Part shown: in pieces, positions 11,401 through 22,957 of the stretch
Position numbering within the stretch: the first letter of the stretch is position 1
Layout of the letters: each line of letters opens with the position of its first letter
Origin: Phallusia fumigata
Taxonomy: Eukaryota > Chordata > Ascidiacea > Phlebobranchia > Ascidiidae
Direction: 5' to 3'
Assembly: GCA_008931825.1 (NCBI GenBank)
Contig: QXVZ01006928.1
Coordinates: 1-64,000 of the forward strand
Length of the DNA stretch: 64,000 bases
The notes under the pieces: model-generated
The model's database searches: none
Told to the model about the DNA's origin: nothing
The model's input: only the letters and a program-made list of their open reading frames with translations
Translations under genes and position numbers: made by a program

Positions 11401-14400
11401 TGACACATGCGGAAACACATTACTTCACATCGCTGCAAAGAGTGGCCATAAAAATATTATTGCAAAGTTGCTTGAGCAAGGAGCGGACCCTACTGTCAAG
11501 TAATTATGGGTCCCCTTCCACGAAGGGGGCACATATTGTTTTTACTCTTTTTTTTTTTCTGTCTAACGCGAGTTTGTTCCCACGTTTTAGTCATGAAGGA
11601 GTCATCCAAATTTCTTCAAATTTTCACACATGATAGATGTGTATCTGAAGTTGTGCACTGTCAACTTTTTACCCCAATTTACCCATTGGTTCACCCACAG
11701 GTGTTTTGCCCCAAATGCAAAACGACCTGACGCGAGGGAGTGATTGACGATTTAACGACTCAAGTGGCGCAACGCTCAGTGGTTGGTCACAGTCTGCTAC
11801 TTCACACATCAACGGGCGTTCATAGGGTGCGGCCAGGCGGGCGTTTCATTTTAATTGTCTTGTTTTATGACGGACGAAGCTCAGCTGTTTATATTACATC
11901 ACTGGTTTAGGTGAATGCGTAGCGTAAAGAAATGCGTCTGCTAGATAACGTTGTAATGGTGATACATTACAATAACTTTGCTTTCTACTCTGTTGTACAA
12001 AAGCAAGTAAGCGCATGTTTAGTTGGTCAAGAAGCGTAATGTTGTTGTTGTTGAATTTATAGCGCATTACCGAAACCGCGCTGAAGAGATTCGTTAAGGG
12101 TTTGTTGCGGCTTTTAAAGGTCACTGTAGGTCAAACTATTGGTTGTGGGGCTGTGGGGTTTAAACTATGCTGTTTACAATGAGATTGTAATTGGCATCAT
12201 GTAAAAAATGATTTTTTAGAATACATGAGGAAATCTTTACTTTTTGTTTTCCAACCAATTTTTAACTTACAGTTGCACTCTCTTGTACAGCAGCATGTAA
12301 GCTTGTATTTGGTAGGTCAAAAAGCGCAATGTTGTTGTTGGATTTGTAGCGCATTGCTGAAACCAAGTTGGAAAGGGTCGTTTAGAGTTTGTAGTTTACT
12401 ACGGCCTGACCAAAGGTCACTGCAGGTCAAACTATTGATTAGTGTAACTGTGGGGTTTAGTTCATGCTTTTGACATTAAGATTGAAATTGACATGATGTA
12501 GGAAATGATTTAGTTAAATTATAAATAGAAATCTTTACTTTCAAATTTGTAAAACTGATTTTTAAACCGATCACGTTCTAAAAACATCACTACTATTCAG
12601 AAATTGCATGTGTGTGGGGACCCATATGTTTATGCTAGCAGAAACAATCATGTTATAAAATACCAAGGGAATAAGGGACCCAATGTAATGTGGGTATTGA
12701 AAATATATCCAATGTAACAAAGAAAATGATATATGTGGAGAACATCATTTTGAGGTGGTAGTGTATGTGGAATGAAAATATGGAGAACGCCACCTCTCTA
12801 ATTTGCAATGTTTCATGTTTTTTGTTTTGACACAACTTCAGGGAAGTGGTCACAAATGTATTGGTGGCTAACACCCAACACAACACACATTTATTGTGTC
12901 TTTATACAACAGCACAACATTTGTAAATTCCTCTTGTTTAAATGAGGTAACTTGCTGTGTCATGTCAACAGGAACGACTCATCATTTCTGCCCTACTGTG
13001 TCTGTGCAAACAAAGAAGCGAGGAACAGTTTCAGAAAGTTCAGAGCAAAGTTTCCTGACTTACACGACTACGCAAAAGCACAGGTTGCCATGTTTGTTTA
13101 CTTTGTTCATCTGCTACAGTTTGATTGAAACTTTTTCATTTTCATTTTTTAACCAATAAATTAATTTAAAATAGATTTCGCTACATTAAACAATTTAGTT
13201 CTCGTTTAGGGAAACCACAGGAGGGTGAATTTTTCTGCAGCATCAGCAATAATTCGTAAGGGTTAGGGATGTTCAAAGTAGAATATCGAATTCGAAGGAT
13301 TCGAATCCGGACAGATTCGAATCCAAATTTGCCATTTATATCGGGTAATTGAAACCGATATTATTTCGTCCAAAACACATGCTAAACGAGCGTGCGCAAT
13401 TTGTCTGCACTTTGTGTTGATGCGAGTGGCATTCACAGACGCAACAGCGCCGATACAGCGCCGTTTGTTTTCCCATTTAACTAATTCTCAGCCGTGCGTA
13501 TAATGTGACAATCATTAGTAAGCACTTCAACAAGTAACGGGAGTGGGCGTGCGCAATTTGTTTAAATTTTGTGTTAATGCGAGTAGAAAAACAAACAAGA
13601 ACAAACGCGTTCAACAGGTGACGTGTGTATCGCAGCGAGGTTAACTTTTCCGCAGCATCAGCAAAAATTTTGATGCGTTGTTGATCGTCCAACTCGTTTT
13701 AGTTGTACTTTCAAAGTTGTATCAGGGCGGAAAATAGTGTTTGCCTTATTGGCTTAGGCCTTTCACATAGAAACAAATTTACAACCTTTGCACGTAACTG
13801 TAATGACCGGACGTCTGACATTGTTTGGATTTAGACGTTTCAAGGGAGATCACCCTTGGGTTGCATAAAATGTAATAGAAGGCATTGGGTACTTCCCAAA
13901 GTTAAATAAACAGTCCTTTATTGTTGTTTTTTTGCTTGCAATTCTGTGTGTCATTCTGCCAATGTTAATATAACAGTTGGATTTGATATTCTGGATTCGA
14001 AACAACTATTCTAGAATAGCCAGGTATTCTACTTTGAACATCCCTAGTAAGGGTTGTTGATCCTGCAACTTGTGTTAGTTGTACATTTGTGGTGGCATCA
14101 GGGTGGAAAATACTAGTCGCTTTACTGGCACATTGAAGTCAACAAACTGGTTTATTTTAATTTTATCCTCGGTGGATGAAACAAATGTGATATTCTCATA
14201 ATGAGTCTACTGTGGCATCTGATTAAAATCTACAACTCTTATTGCGACAAGTGCACTCACACAAAATCTTCACACTTTTTTCCTTAAATCTGTGATGTTT
14301 AATTTTCAGGTGCCCTCTCCACTGACTGATGAGAAAGAGTTGGAAATAAAAAAGAAACAAAGTGAGAAAAAAAAGGCTCGTCAGGCTGCTCGCAAGGAGA

Positions 14401-14883
14401 AGGAAAGAAACAAGAAGGAGGAAGAGCAGAAAAAGAAGCAGGAGGAATGTGAGAAAGAAAGATTTCTGGCACTTTCCGATCGTGAAAAGGTGAAATTGTT
14501 GATTACAAAGTTTGATGCTTTGTAAAGTAAACTGCACCGATAGAGGTGAAAACCCAATGAATATCGCATCTTAACCCTGGTATTTTTTAGAGGCTAATTG
14601 CCGTTGAGCGAAGATTGCTTCAAGACCCAAACACTAAAGTTCCTCATACAAGGTAATTCAACTTTTTCACACAAATTTTAGTTTATGTTTCATGCACAAA
14701 AGTGTTATTGTACAAACAGAATACCAAACTGCAACAGGAAAAATTGAGGTTTTCTTTCTTTTTATACTTTACAGGCGTTGCTTTACATGCGCTGAGGACA
14801 TGTGTGGAAAAGTTCCGTTCGAATACCTGGACTTTAAATTTTGTTCAATGAAATGTTTAAAGTCGCACAAGGGCAAAAGCTGA
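8495..14883 (+). CDS. ANKZF1: ANKZF1/Vms1, ribosome quality-control peptidyl-tRNA hydrolase
   Basis: Thirteen phase-consistent exons: 8495-8677, 8864-9078, 9285-9511, 9736-9871, 10057-10195, 10419-10553 (or -10544), 10689-10888, 11045-11194, 11351-11499, 12972-13083, 14310-14489, 14591-14652, 14775-14883; about 664 residues, first codons missing upstream. Order: C2H2 finger (CITC...EHYKGDWHRYN); Vms1 release-factor domain with HKTFHRYVVRAKRGVAQ, whose GVAQ is the catalytic GxxQ, then SAGANLRRYNE and VTRRPTFNEVQRV; ankyrin repeat NTLLHIAAKSGHKN; basic helix KKARQAARKEKERNKK fitting a VCP-interacting motif; SDREKRLIAVERR; and C-terminal treble-clef-like RRCFTCAEDMCGK...YLDFKFCSMKCLKSH. In the family it cleaves nascent chains from peptidyl-tRNA on stalled 60S subunits and recruits p97/VCP. 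Length is close to the human protein. Confidence 0.95.
11501..11716 (+). repeat. GGGTCCCC-family repeat abutting an ANKZF1 splice donor
   Basis: Plus-strand copy beginning ATTATGGGTCCCCTTCCACG at about 11503, with hairpin, pyrimidine tract and ACGCGAGTTTGTTCCCACG. The preceding ANKZF1 exon ends at 11499 and the donor is GTAATT at 11500-11505, so the repeat supplies the downstream bases of the 5' splice site. Confidence 0.75.
11975..12545 (+). repeat. Imperfect tandem duplication of about 270 bp
   Basis: The segment from about 11975 to 12250 recurs at about 12265-12545. Shared blocks in order: TGTACA...GCAAG/CATG, AATGTTGTTGTTG, TAGCGCATT, AAAGGTCACTG, GGTCAAACTATTG, GTGGGGTTTA and AAATCTTTACTTT. 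Both lie in one ANKZF1 intron. Divergence is visible by eye, so it is not an assembly copy. Confidence 0.7.
12606..12810. repeat. Fragment related to the 18.8-19.4 kb repeat
   Basis: Contains GGGGACCCATATG, TCATTTTGAGG and GGAGAACGCCACCTCTCTA in an order also seen around 18830-19383, where the parts between them are replaced by C-runs. Non-coding, inside an ANKZF1 intron. Confidence 0.5.
13264..14046. mobile_element. Non-autonomous hAT-type element, intact ends, 8-bp TSD
   Basis: Terminal inverted repeats TAGGGATGTTCAAAGTAGAA and, at the far end, its reverse complement (ending TTCTACTTTGAACATCCCTA). The element is flanked on both sides by GTAAGGGT (13256-13263 and 14047-14054), an 8-bp target-site duplication as made by hAT transposases. 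It is 783 bp long with no transposase coding capacity. It sits in the ANKZF1 intron before exon 14310. Internally it carries ATTCGAA-rich sequence and a block resembling the flanking host DNA. Confidence 0.93.
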
Positions 14884-15355
14884 TTAACGTTACTTGTTTC
14901 AGTTCATTCCAATGTTTCATATTTTTGTCAGAATATGAACTGTGTCTGTATGTATTGCATTTCTAAACATTTGACGGACAACATAAACATTAATTGCCTA
15001 AAAATGCTTATTTTCTGGGGAAAATGATCGTTAATTAATTGGTGAAAGTTTTTTTGCTGCTTCTGTTGTCAGGGAAATAAATATTCACAGCCTACAGTTG
15101 TGTGAAAATATTTTTGCTTGTTCATTTCTAGGGAATTACCAAATCAATGGGTTTGCCGGCGTTATGCACTAGTGTGTAAAACAAAATGATTGCAAGTGAA
15201 TATTCGATAAAACACAGACTTAAAAGGGGAATCCCGCAATAGTGTCGAGTCATGCTGCATGATTGATGAGTCATTGGTTTGTTGGCGACTTTTTGTGAAC
15301 ATTATCTTTTTGAATTTGCCTTCATTGGAATTTCCATCATTAAAACTACGAAGTC
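14884..15355. other. Short ANKZF1-ACOT7 intergenic spacer
   Basis: The 472-bp gap contains the ANKZF1 3' UTR with its AATAAA and presumably the ACOT7 promoter or trans-splice acceptor. No other feature was recognised. The tight same-strand spacing would be compatible with an operon-like arrangement, which tunicates are known to use, but the gap is longer than typical Ciona operon spacers. Confidence 0.45.
15076..15081 (+). terminator. Polyadenylation signal AATAAA, ANKZF1
   Basis: AATAAA lies 193 bp after the ANKZF1 stop codon and 275 bp before the ACOT7 start codon. No cleavage-site data; inferred from position. Confidence 0.5.
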
Positions 15356-18300
15356 ATGTCAGTTCTAAACATGGGAACAATGTTTAATAATCACACAACA
15401 ATGCTGTGCAGGTTGGTACCACAGTTTCAGCGTATTTTGTGGGTAGCGTGTGTTTTTACACGATTCCTGTTCAGATTGATGCATCCAAACGATGCAAATA
15501 TAGCCGGCAATGTTCACGGTGGAACCATACTCAAGATGATCGAGGAAGCTGGTTTGATCATAAGCACAAGGCACTGCAATATTGGAGCAAAAGTGGGTAG
15601 AAAATCAGCAAGCCATCCCTCCTTGTTCAACAGCTAAGATTATGGGTGTTTAACTGATCAAAATTATTTAGTAAAGTTGACTAAATTTTTTCTTCTTGAA
15701 ATGATTTCTTTCTGTGTTTTAAAGTGGTTCACTTTCAAATTGCTTTTGAAAATCTTACATTTTAGGATGAAAGTTTGTGTGCTCTGGCGAGGGTTGAGAA
15801 GACAGATTTTCTCCTGCCGATGTATGTTGGTGAAGTGGCCCACCTCAGTGCAGCCATAACCTTCTGTTCACCACATTCAGTTGAAGTACAAGTGTTGGTG
15901 GTTGGAGAAAATATTGCAACTGGTGAGAGCATGTAAAAGTGCGATGTTTTGCGAACCAGTGTGCACATGGGGGTAGTGCTTTTGTCCAAATTTTGCTGTT
16001 GCTAACTGGCTATAAAAAAGTTTTAGTTGAGATATTGCAACAGAGCAATTTACCCTGGACTTCCCGCCTTATAATTACAATGGTAACTGATGGCATAATA
16101 CAGAAACACCAATGTACTTGCCCTTATGTTTGATTGGGTTCATGCGGCAAAGTATCCATAGCAGCATGTTTATGGTTGACTTTCAGCGACCTAGACTAAC
16201 ACTTATGTTCCAGGCAGAAACCGGATGACAAACCGGGCCAGGCTGTGGTACGTCCCTTGTTACAAGGGGGGCAAAGTAGCCAGTGTGCCCCCAATAACTT
16301 ACCCTAGTCGAGAAGTGGAAGCTGAGGGACAGGAACGTTACAAACGACAGAAAACACATCGTCATACATCGGACACCAACTCCCCAAGCATGAGGGATGG
16401 ATGGGCGATGTCTAATGAAATTCCTCATCCACAATGTAAGAACAGTTTGTTCAATTTTAGTTTCATGCCAGCATCAACCATTGGGATAATGTTTACTAGC
16501 TTGTTGTGGTAAAGATGCAGTGTAAGTATTTTGTAGACAAGCAGAGTGTCCATGCACTTTTGCCATTAAAAGTTTGTTAGATTTGGATGAAACTTTCACA
16601 GCTGGTAGTGTCATCGATTTTGTTTCGTCGCAATGACATAGTTAGGCACAAATAAATTGTCAAATTTTTGTTGTTGAGATTTTGGGATTGCCGGCAAATT
16701 TTTTTATCTTCCAAATCCTTGGAAAAAATCTGGGAATTGATTTGTTGTGTAAAAAATAAAAAATTTAAAAAAAGATATATACTCCCCAGGCAGCGAGATG
16801 CACACTGTGGAAAATGCTTCATCAGCGCTGATTCATCTGGTCGGTGTAGGGGATTGTGGAGTTCATGGAAAGGTCACGGGAGGGGTGACAATGAAACTAA
16901 TGGACGAGGTATTTGGTTGTCACTAAACAAAAAGTTTTAGGACCTGTTGTGCTACATCAAATGTTTAATTGCTTGAAGTTTGTTGTCTTTCTAGGCCTGA
17001 AACACAAAGTAATGATTCTATGCCACACAAGGTTCCTGACATTATTGTCAAAAGCAATAATGCAAAGAACATGGCTCAATGCTTTGCCCTGAACCCTTTG
17101 TGCAATTTGTTGCCCTGATACAATTTTCAATTCCACCCAAAAAAAAACAATTTTCCTACATTCCTGTTGGAATAGGTTTTGGGGGGCAAGAACATTCGGA
17201 CAATTTGCTCTTAACAGATGTTGGTGGTTTTTACCCTGACTAAAAAGTTTAAACTTTGTTTTGGAAAAATTAGTTAAGTGTTCAAAACAACTGGTGAGCA
17301 GATATGGTTTTCAGGTTGCTGGTATTTGCGCTTTCCGTCATTGTCATAGCAACGTGGTAACTGCTTCCATGGATGCAACAGATTTTCACAGAAGTATAGG
17401 CAAAGGTAAGATTAAACAAAAATTTTTTAATAACATGTATTTACAGATTTTGTACCCATTATAGATTGGGGTGGGATGTATTAATCGAACAATTTGCAAC
17501 AAAACTTTTTAATATAGGTTGTGTTCTGTGTAATAGAAGGTAGAACAGGTTTGACAGAAGTTAAACAATAAGTGCAGCAAAGTTAATTTCATAGACTTCT
17601 AATCTCAATTGTCTTTTACTAATCATGAGTTATTGTCAAAATACCTGGGTCTTTTGTTTTCAGGTTCCATTCTGCACATCAAGAGTCGGCCGATTTTCAA
17701 CAGTGCAAAGTCGCTGATGATTCAAGTTGTCGTAGTTGTTGAAGAGCGTGCAAGAGACCAGGTAAGGTTTTCTATCTTCCAATCTACGGTTACACTCAAT
17801 CCTTTGCTTTGTAGCAAAAAAACATCAATAGCCAAAAAACACCACAACAATTCAGATGAACATGTTAATCCATAGGGAAGAGGTGAAAATATCTGAGTTT
17901 ACCTAATGTGTATTGGGAAGCCAGAAAAATTGAAAAAATCTCTTCTGAAAGCTCCTTGGTCATATTTTGTATAAGAATTGTTGTTTTTATCGTAGTGTTT
18001 CACCAACTTTTTTATAAAGGGCACTTATACAAACTATTGTATTTGCCTTGACAGGAAGGGAAGATTGAAGCTTCAATGTATTGCGCATGTAGTGCATTCT
18101 TTACATATGTTTCACTTACAAAGGACGGTAAACCACAACTAATCCCACCGCTGAAGGTAAATGCCACATGTTTCTCGGTTGTAAATTTCCATAATAAAGT
18201 GGGCATTTGCAATGCAATGTATTTACAACATACAAGCTTTCTGGTGGTTATGTTTGTCATTAAAATAAGCACAAGTAAATTTACACGCACACTTCACATA

Positions 18301-18472
18301 GCGATGCAATACACATGGTTGAAACAAACTCAATTTTAAACAATGGATAGGTTTAATGTGACATCACAATTTTGTTGCTTAGTTACTGACAAGTGAGGAA
18401 CGTGACAGATTTGAAGAAGGCAAACAACGTTATATGAAGGAAAAAGAATTAAGAAGGTCATCAAACATGTGA
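15356..18472 (+). CDS. ACOT7: ACOT7-type cytosolic acyl-CoA thioesterase (double hotdog)
   Basis: Nine exons: 15356-15411, 15475-15592, 15766-15922, 16214-16435, 16790-16908, 17315-17405, 17664-17761, 18055-18156, 18383-18472; 1053 nt, 350 residues, all phases agree. Hotdog domain 1 carries the signature DANIAGNVHGGTILKMIEEA and GEVAHLSAAITFCSPHSVEV; a linker rich in charged residues follows; hotdog 2 has CGVHGKVTGGVTMKLMDEVA and ACSAFFTYVSL. The tail EERDRFEEGKQRYM matches the human C-terminus. Family members hydrolyse long-chain acyl-CoA to fatty acid and CoA; in ACOT7 the active site uses an Asn from domain 1 and an Asp from domain 2, and AGNVHGG and KLMDE are present here. Exon 1 gives a short N-terminus (MSVLNMGTMFNN) without a convincing mitochondrial presequence. 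Confidence 0.96.
16545..16640 (+). repeat. Dispersed repeat fragment related to positions 1-75
   Basis: GTCCATGCACTTTTGCCAT followed by GATTTGGATGAAACTTTCA matches the reverse complement of the window's first 75 bases. Located in an ACOT7 intron; no coding capacity. Confidence 0.6.
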
Positions 18473-18677
18473 CATAAATTTTCATCAACAATTTGTAGGT
18501 CGAGCAGACCGGTAGTTATTAATTATGATGCAGTATGTTTTGAACAGTGATGCTTTTTACAATAGTCAAACCTTGTGCATCTATTTCCTGTTTAGCAATT
18601 ATTCATTTAGTGTTGATGCATTTCTGCATATTTTGTAACTTTGGGGTTATAAAACTGTCACAGGACCTTTAGCATTC

Positions 18678-18683
18678 AATAAA
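18678..18683 (+). terminator. Polyadenylation signal AATAAA, ACOT7
   Basis: AATAAA 205 bp downstream of the ACOT7 stop codon; the next recognisable feature is the repeat at 18827. Confidence 0.5.
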
Positions 18684-18826
18684 TTGACAAGCTTGGCAGG
18701 AAACTGATGCTTAAAACTGAACAGATTTTGGCATTGATTAATTACACGGCATATTTTGAAGTTTTCTTAAAACTTGCATTGCAAACAAATTAAACTGCGA
18801 GATTGATATACTTCCCTACTAGTAAT

Positions 18827-19383
<557 letters not shown>

Positions 19384-20449
19384 TTTTTACTGATTTTGTT
19401 TCATTTTAATCGGCTTTTTACTTGGGTAAAATTTCCTGAAAATATTTTTCTCTGCAACAGCATTTTAATAAAGTCGCAACTTTTTTTGAAGCATTCTGTT
19501 CATATGCTGTCAGGTTTTGTAAAACTCAAGTTTGCAGCCAAACTGTGATTTAGTCCGAGCAGGATTTTTGAAGTCTGTAATATTTTTGGTCTAATGATAT
19601 GTATAGGTGTGGCTAACTGCAATGTTAGAACTGATTTTTATGTGAAAATAGCTTAAACCAATACTGAAATCCTATTTCTGTAAATTTTTACTTTGGTTTT
19701 CCTTATTTCTGTCCAACCAGAAAATCATAACTTCAAGGAGTAAAATTTGCTTTATTAGGAACATCAGCTAAGTTCTAAAACACTAGATAAAATGTAGGCA
19801 TGCAATATAAAGGGGTCGTTACATTAATATTCACCAAACATTTTTAATACCATAATAACATGTTGTGTATCATTGATGGTTAACATTACAATTTGTTGGG
19901 TCTACAGAAGGCACCACAATAAAGTTTGGTAAAATATTCAAAATGTTACAAAAAAATTAAACACAGAAGATAATCCCTGATTAATCATAGTACAGTAAAG
20001 TGTCACTGTAATTTTAGCGTGTTTGGTAAAATCAATTGCTGTGGAGGCAATACGTTATGAATAAAACAACACCACAACTAAAAACAAAAGCAAAAATGCT
20101 GCTACAGAAAACATTTGTGAGTTTGAGCTTTTGTGTAGTTGGATGCATACAACATAAACTTTTGTGTATTTAGCTTTACACCAGACAAAGTTGTTAGTCA
20201 CAAGATTTGAAGACTGGTCAAACAACCAAGTGTCGGAGGCAGTACAACATGCGCAATTTAAACTCGATGAACTGAAAAAATTAGGGATTTGCTTGAGACA
20301 TGGGACACGATAAAATCCAGGGTAATACTTTTGCTGCCACACAGGTTCAACAAAAGAATAGTTAGTAATATAACATCACACAAAATTTATTGAATGAAAT
20401 TTGGAGATAAATGTGTCAATATTATTAGTGCCGATATAAAGATGCAAAT
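19384..20449. other. AT-rich intergenic DNA, nothing recognised
   Basis: Between the poly-C repeat and the 3' end of the MARVEL gene. Apart from the minus-strand polyadenylation signal at 20386 no gene, RNA or repeat was recognised. Confidence 0.5.
20386..20391 (-). terminator. Polyadenylation signal AATAAA, MARVEL gene
   Basis: TTTATT on the plus strand, i.e. AATAAA on the minus strand, 59 bp after the stop codon at 20450. Confidence 0.55.
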
Positions 20450-22957
20450 TTAGGTGGAAACATCCCTTGGTTTTGCACTTCGTGGTTCGTTCCCACGAAA
20501 TATAATAAAACCATAGATAAGGAACAGGATCATTGCAATCACTGAAAATATCTGCAAATAAAAAATCTATATTGCTTGGTAAGTAATACAATCTTGGCCT
20601 GTCAGGGATTTCATTTAGTTTTGTGGCCAACATAACGATTGTCGCATCTCATTTTGTCAATTGCCTTAGATTTTGTGTTGGCTTTACAAGGTTTACAACA
20701 ATGTGATTTTTCAATGCAAATACTTGTAATTAAAAAAATTCAAATAGCTGGTTTATGCTATGCTGTCTCCTAATACAGTTCAAAACAGCTGGTACAGTAA
20801 GATTGTTTTTGTGGGTTCTTTATTTTTTGTTGTGACATTATTACCGACCAGTACATTGTGTATAATTTATATAATGTTTGTCGGTCCTGTGCATTGACAA
20901 GTTGGCCACCCCTGTCCTACACCACACATGTGCAGCATAGTAAAAACTCTCCCCACTGCAAGTTGGATCAGCTGAACAAGAGAAGGTAATATTAAGCATG
21001 TCACATGACCGGTATGATTAGGTTTCTAAATCAAGACGCACGACAGGACAGGAAGTAGCGGCCACTAGCAAAACCACACAACAATGGGTAACAGAATAAT
21101 ATATTCAGTTGACGTGACACATTTTTGCAACATACACAGACTACATGGTTTTGACTTGATTGGGATTCTGTTGTTGTTCATGCATAGGATGAATTAGTTT
21201 ACCAGTAGCAGATACTACAAAAATATTGAATATTCATGAAAACCTAATATAGTCTAACCAAAAATTCGTGTTACCTAATATAGTTTAACCAAAAATAAAT
21301 GTGTTAAACATGGGTTTAACCACAAGTGATATTGTTGCAAAGTTTTGTTCATGCAAAGAGGTTTAACTTTGGTAGTAGTGCAACTAAGCACATGGTTTAA
21401 GATTTAAACGAAAAATGTCTCTGTGCAAATGGTAATTGAGACACAACCTGGTTTACCATCATACAAATAAGTAAAGAAATTCTAATGCATTGTGATGAAT
21501 TATTTTTGTACACATCAGATTAATTCTTGCTATGCCACAGGAAAATGTACCAAGACCAATTTATACCAGAACTTTGGTAAACTGGTTAATAACTGCTGAT
21601 TGGGAATCATTTTGTTTCAGTATGTCACTTACTGCACATGCGATGAACAATTCATCAAAATCTCCAGCTGTATTCGCAAATGTGTTTGCTTGTGCAGCTG
21701 ACACACACATGCTAATGAAGTAGAGTATAGCACAACCAGCGGCATATCCCATCTCCTGTATTTTATGACACCATGAATGTTAGGGATTTTTTATTTGGTG
21801 CAAAACAGCTGGCCAACATTTGTGGTACAAATTTCAGTTGATCAGCATCCAATTTAGCAAGTATATAATATGTTAAGCACAGAACTGCACTTGTAACTAC
21901 AGTCCCAGATTATAGTGTTCCTTTTTAGTGACATTCATTGCCGATTTACCACAAACTTTTTTCCCAGCATCAGCCCAGTCTGCAGAATATGGCAGTTACC
22001 GACTAGATCTCGGGTGTGCAGGATCGAAATGTCCCCCTTGCGTGCGTGCACAACCCCCAAGTCCGCGTGCAAGACCAATAAGCCCACGTGCAAAATAATC
22101 GACAAAGATGACTAGACAGGGCAATAAATGTCTTTGGTACAAATGTGTTTGCAAAGTAACAACAAAACAAGCAAAGTCCCTGCCAATCTAGACCCATTAT
22201 AATGGTATCCTTTTATATGTCGAAAAATATCCTGAATCAGTGTGAAAACACCCAACTAGCCGTGAATATAAAAAGCTCCGCGTTAATAGTATTTTTGCGT
22301 TAATTCAGCTGTTATTCAAAGATTGTTTTATGTTTTGACCTTCGCGTGCAAAGAAAAAAATCTGCGTGCAGTCAAAAAAATTGGTGTGCAAAAAAAAATT
22401 TGAAAAACAACTGGCGCGTGCAGCTGCCATACTCTGCAGACTGGTTACAGCTAGGTCTTTTAGATTGTACATATAAACAGTGGCTTAGTTTTAAACTTGT
22501 TTGAAATAGCAGTAACAAAAAAGTTTCAATTGCTTACCAACACTTTCCAGGGCAAGCGATTGAGGCAAACACCATTGTAGAGTTTGCAAAAATAAATGAA
22601 GGCACTTATGAGTAAAGTGATGCAACAAAATGAAGCAACGAAGTTGACATATGCCATTGCACCAGCACCTGCTACTGACCAGTAGTGGCTGGCAGAGCAC
22701 AGAATCAAAGTGATAAGACTCACCACCTGAAATTATAAACATTGGTTTTGCATAACAGGTATCTCTGCACAACTGATCAAAATATGACAAAAACTACTAA
22801 TATTAAACAAATAATTTGCAACTGTTTACTTTTGAACACATATATCACACAAAAATCAAAACTCAATAATTTTGAAAAACAATCTTACAAATTGTGCTCC
22901 TTTAAAAACTCCATCCATTGAAGTAAGAAACCCGGGATCTTTTCCAACCGATGACAT
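20450..22957 (-). CDS. Four-pass MARVEL-domain membrane protein (MAL/CMTM/plasmolipin-like)
   Basis: Four exons on the minus strand: 22957-22889, 22726-22538, 21755-21633, 20551-20450; 483 nt, 160 residues, every junction phase 0. The protein begins MSSVGKDPGFLTSMDGVFKG, typical of the short cytosolic lead into a MARVEL domain. Four hydrophobic segments follow: VVSLITLILCSASHYW, AYVNFVASFCCITLLISAF, MGYAAGCAILYFISMCVSAA and VIAMILFLIYGFIIF, with a short basic C-terminal tail (RGNEPRSAKPRDVST). MARVEL proteins organise membrane apposition and vesicle traffic in myelin, apical sorting or synaptic vesicles. The exact subfamily (CMTM, MAL, plasmolipin) cannot be fixed by eye, so no symbol is given. 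It shares a 756-bp divergent upstream region with the next gene. Confidence 0.88.
20636..20925. mobile_element. Degenerate hAT-like repeat fragment
   Basis: Shares TTTTGTGTTGGC, TTTTTCAAT.CAAATACTTG and a closing TTGGCCACCCCTG with the repeat at 45841-46405. The closing motif resembles a common hAT terminal inverted repeat. The left end is not clear. Located in the intron between MARVEL exons 3 and 4. Confidence 0.5.
21975..22444 (+). mobile_element. Complete MITE, 470 bp, imperfect terminal inverted repeats
   Basis: Left end CCAGTCTGCAGAATATGGCA; right end the inverse of CCAGTCTGCAGAGTATGGCA. The body has several CGCGTGCA/GCGTGCA words near both ends and a unique centre (AAAAATATCCTGAATCAGTG) shared with the copy at 7803-8200. 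No clear target-site duplication and no coding capacity, so superfamily unknown. It lies in an intron of the MARVEL gene. Confidence 0.85.

Noticed and set aside
15412-15474. Treating the ACOT7 N-terminus as one uninterrupted exon
   Set aside because: Splicing out the 63 nt restores the conserved CRLMHPNDAN join and both splice sites are good; retention is kept only as a possible isoform.
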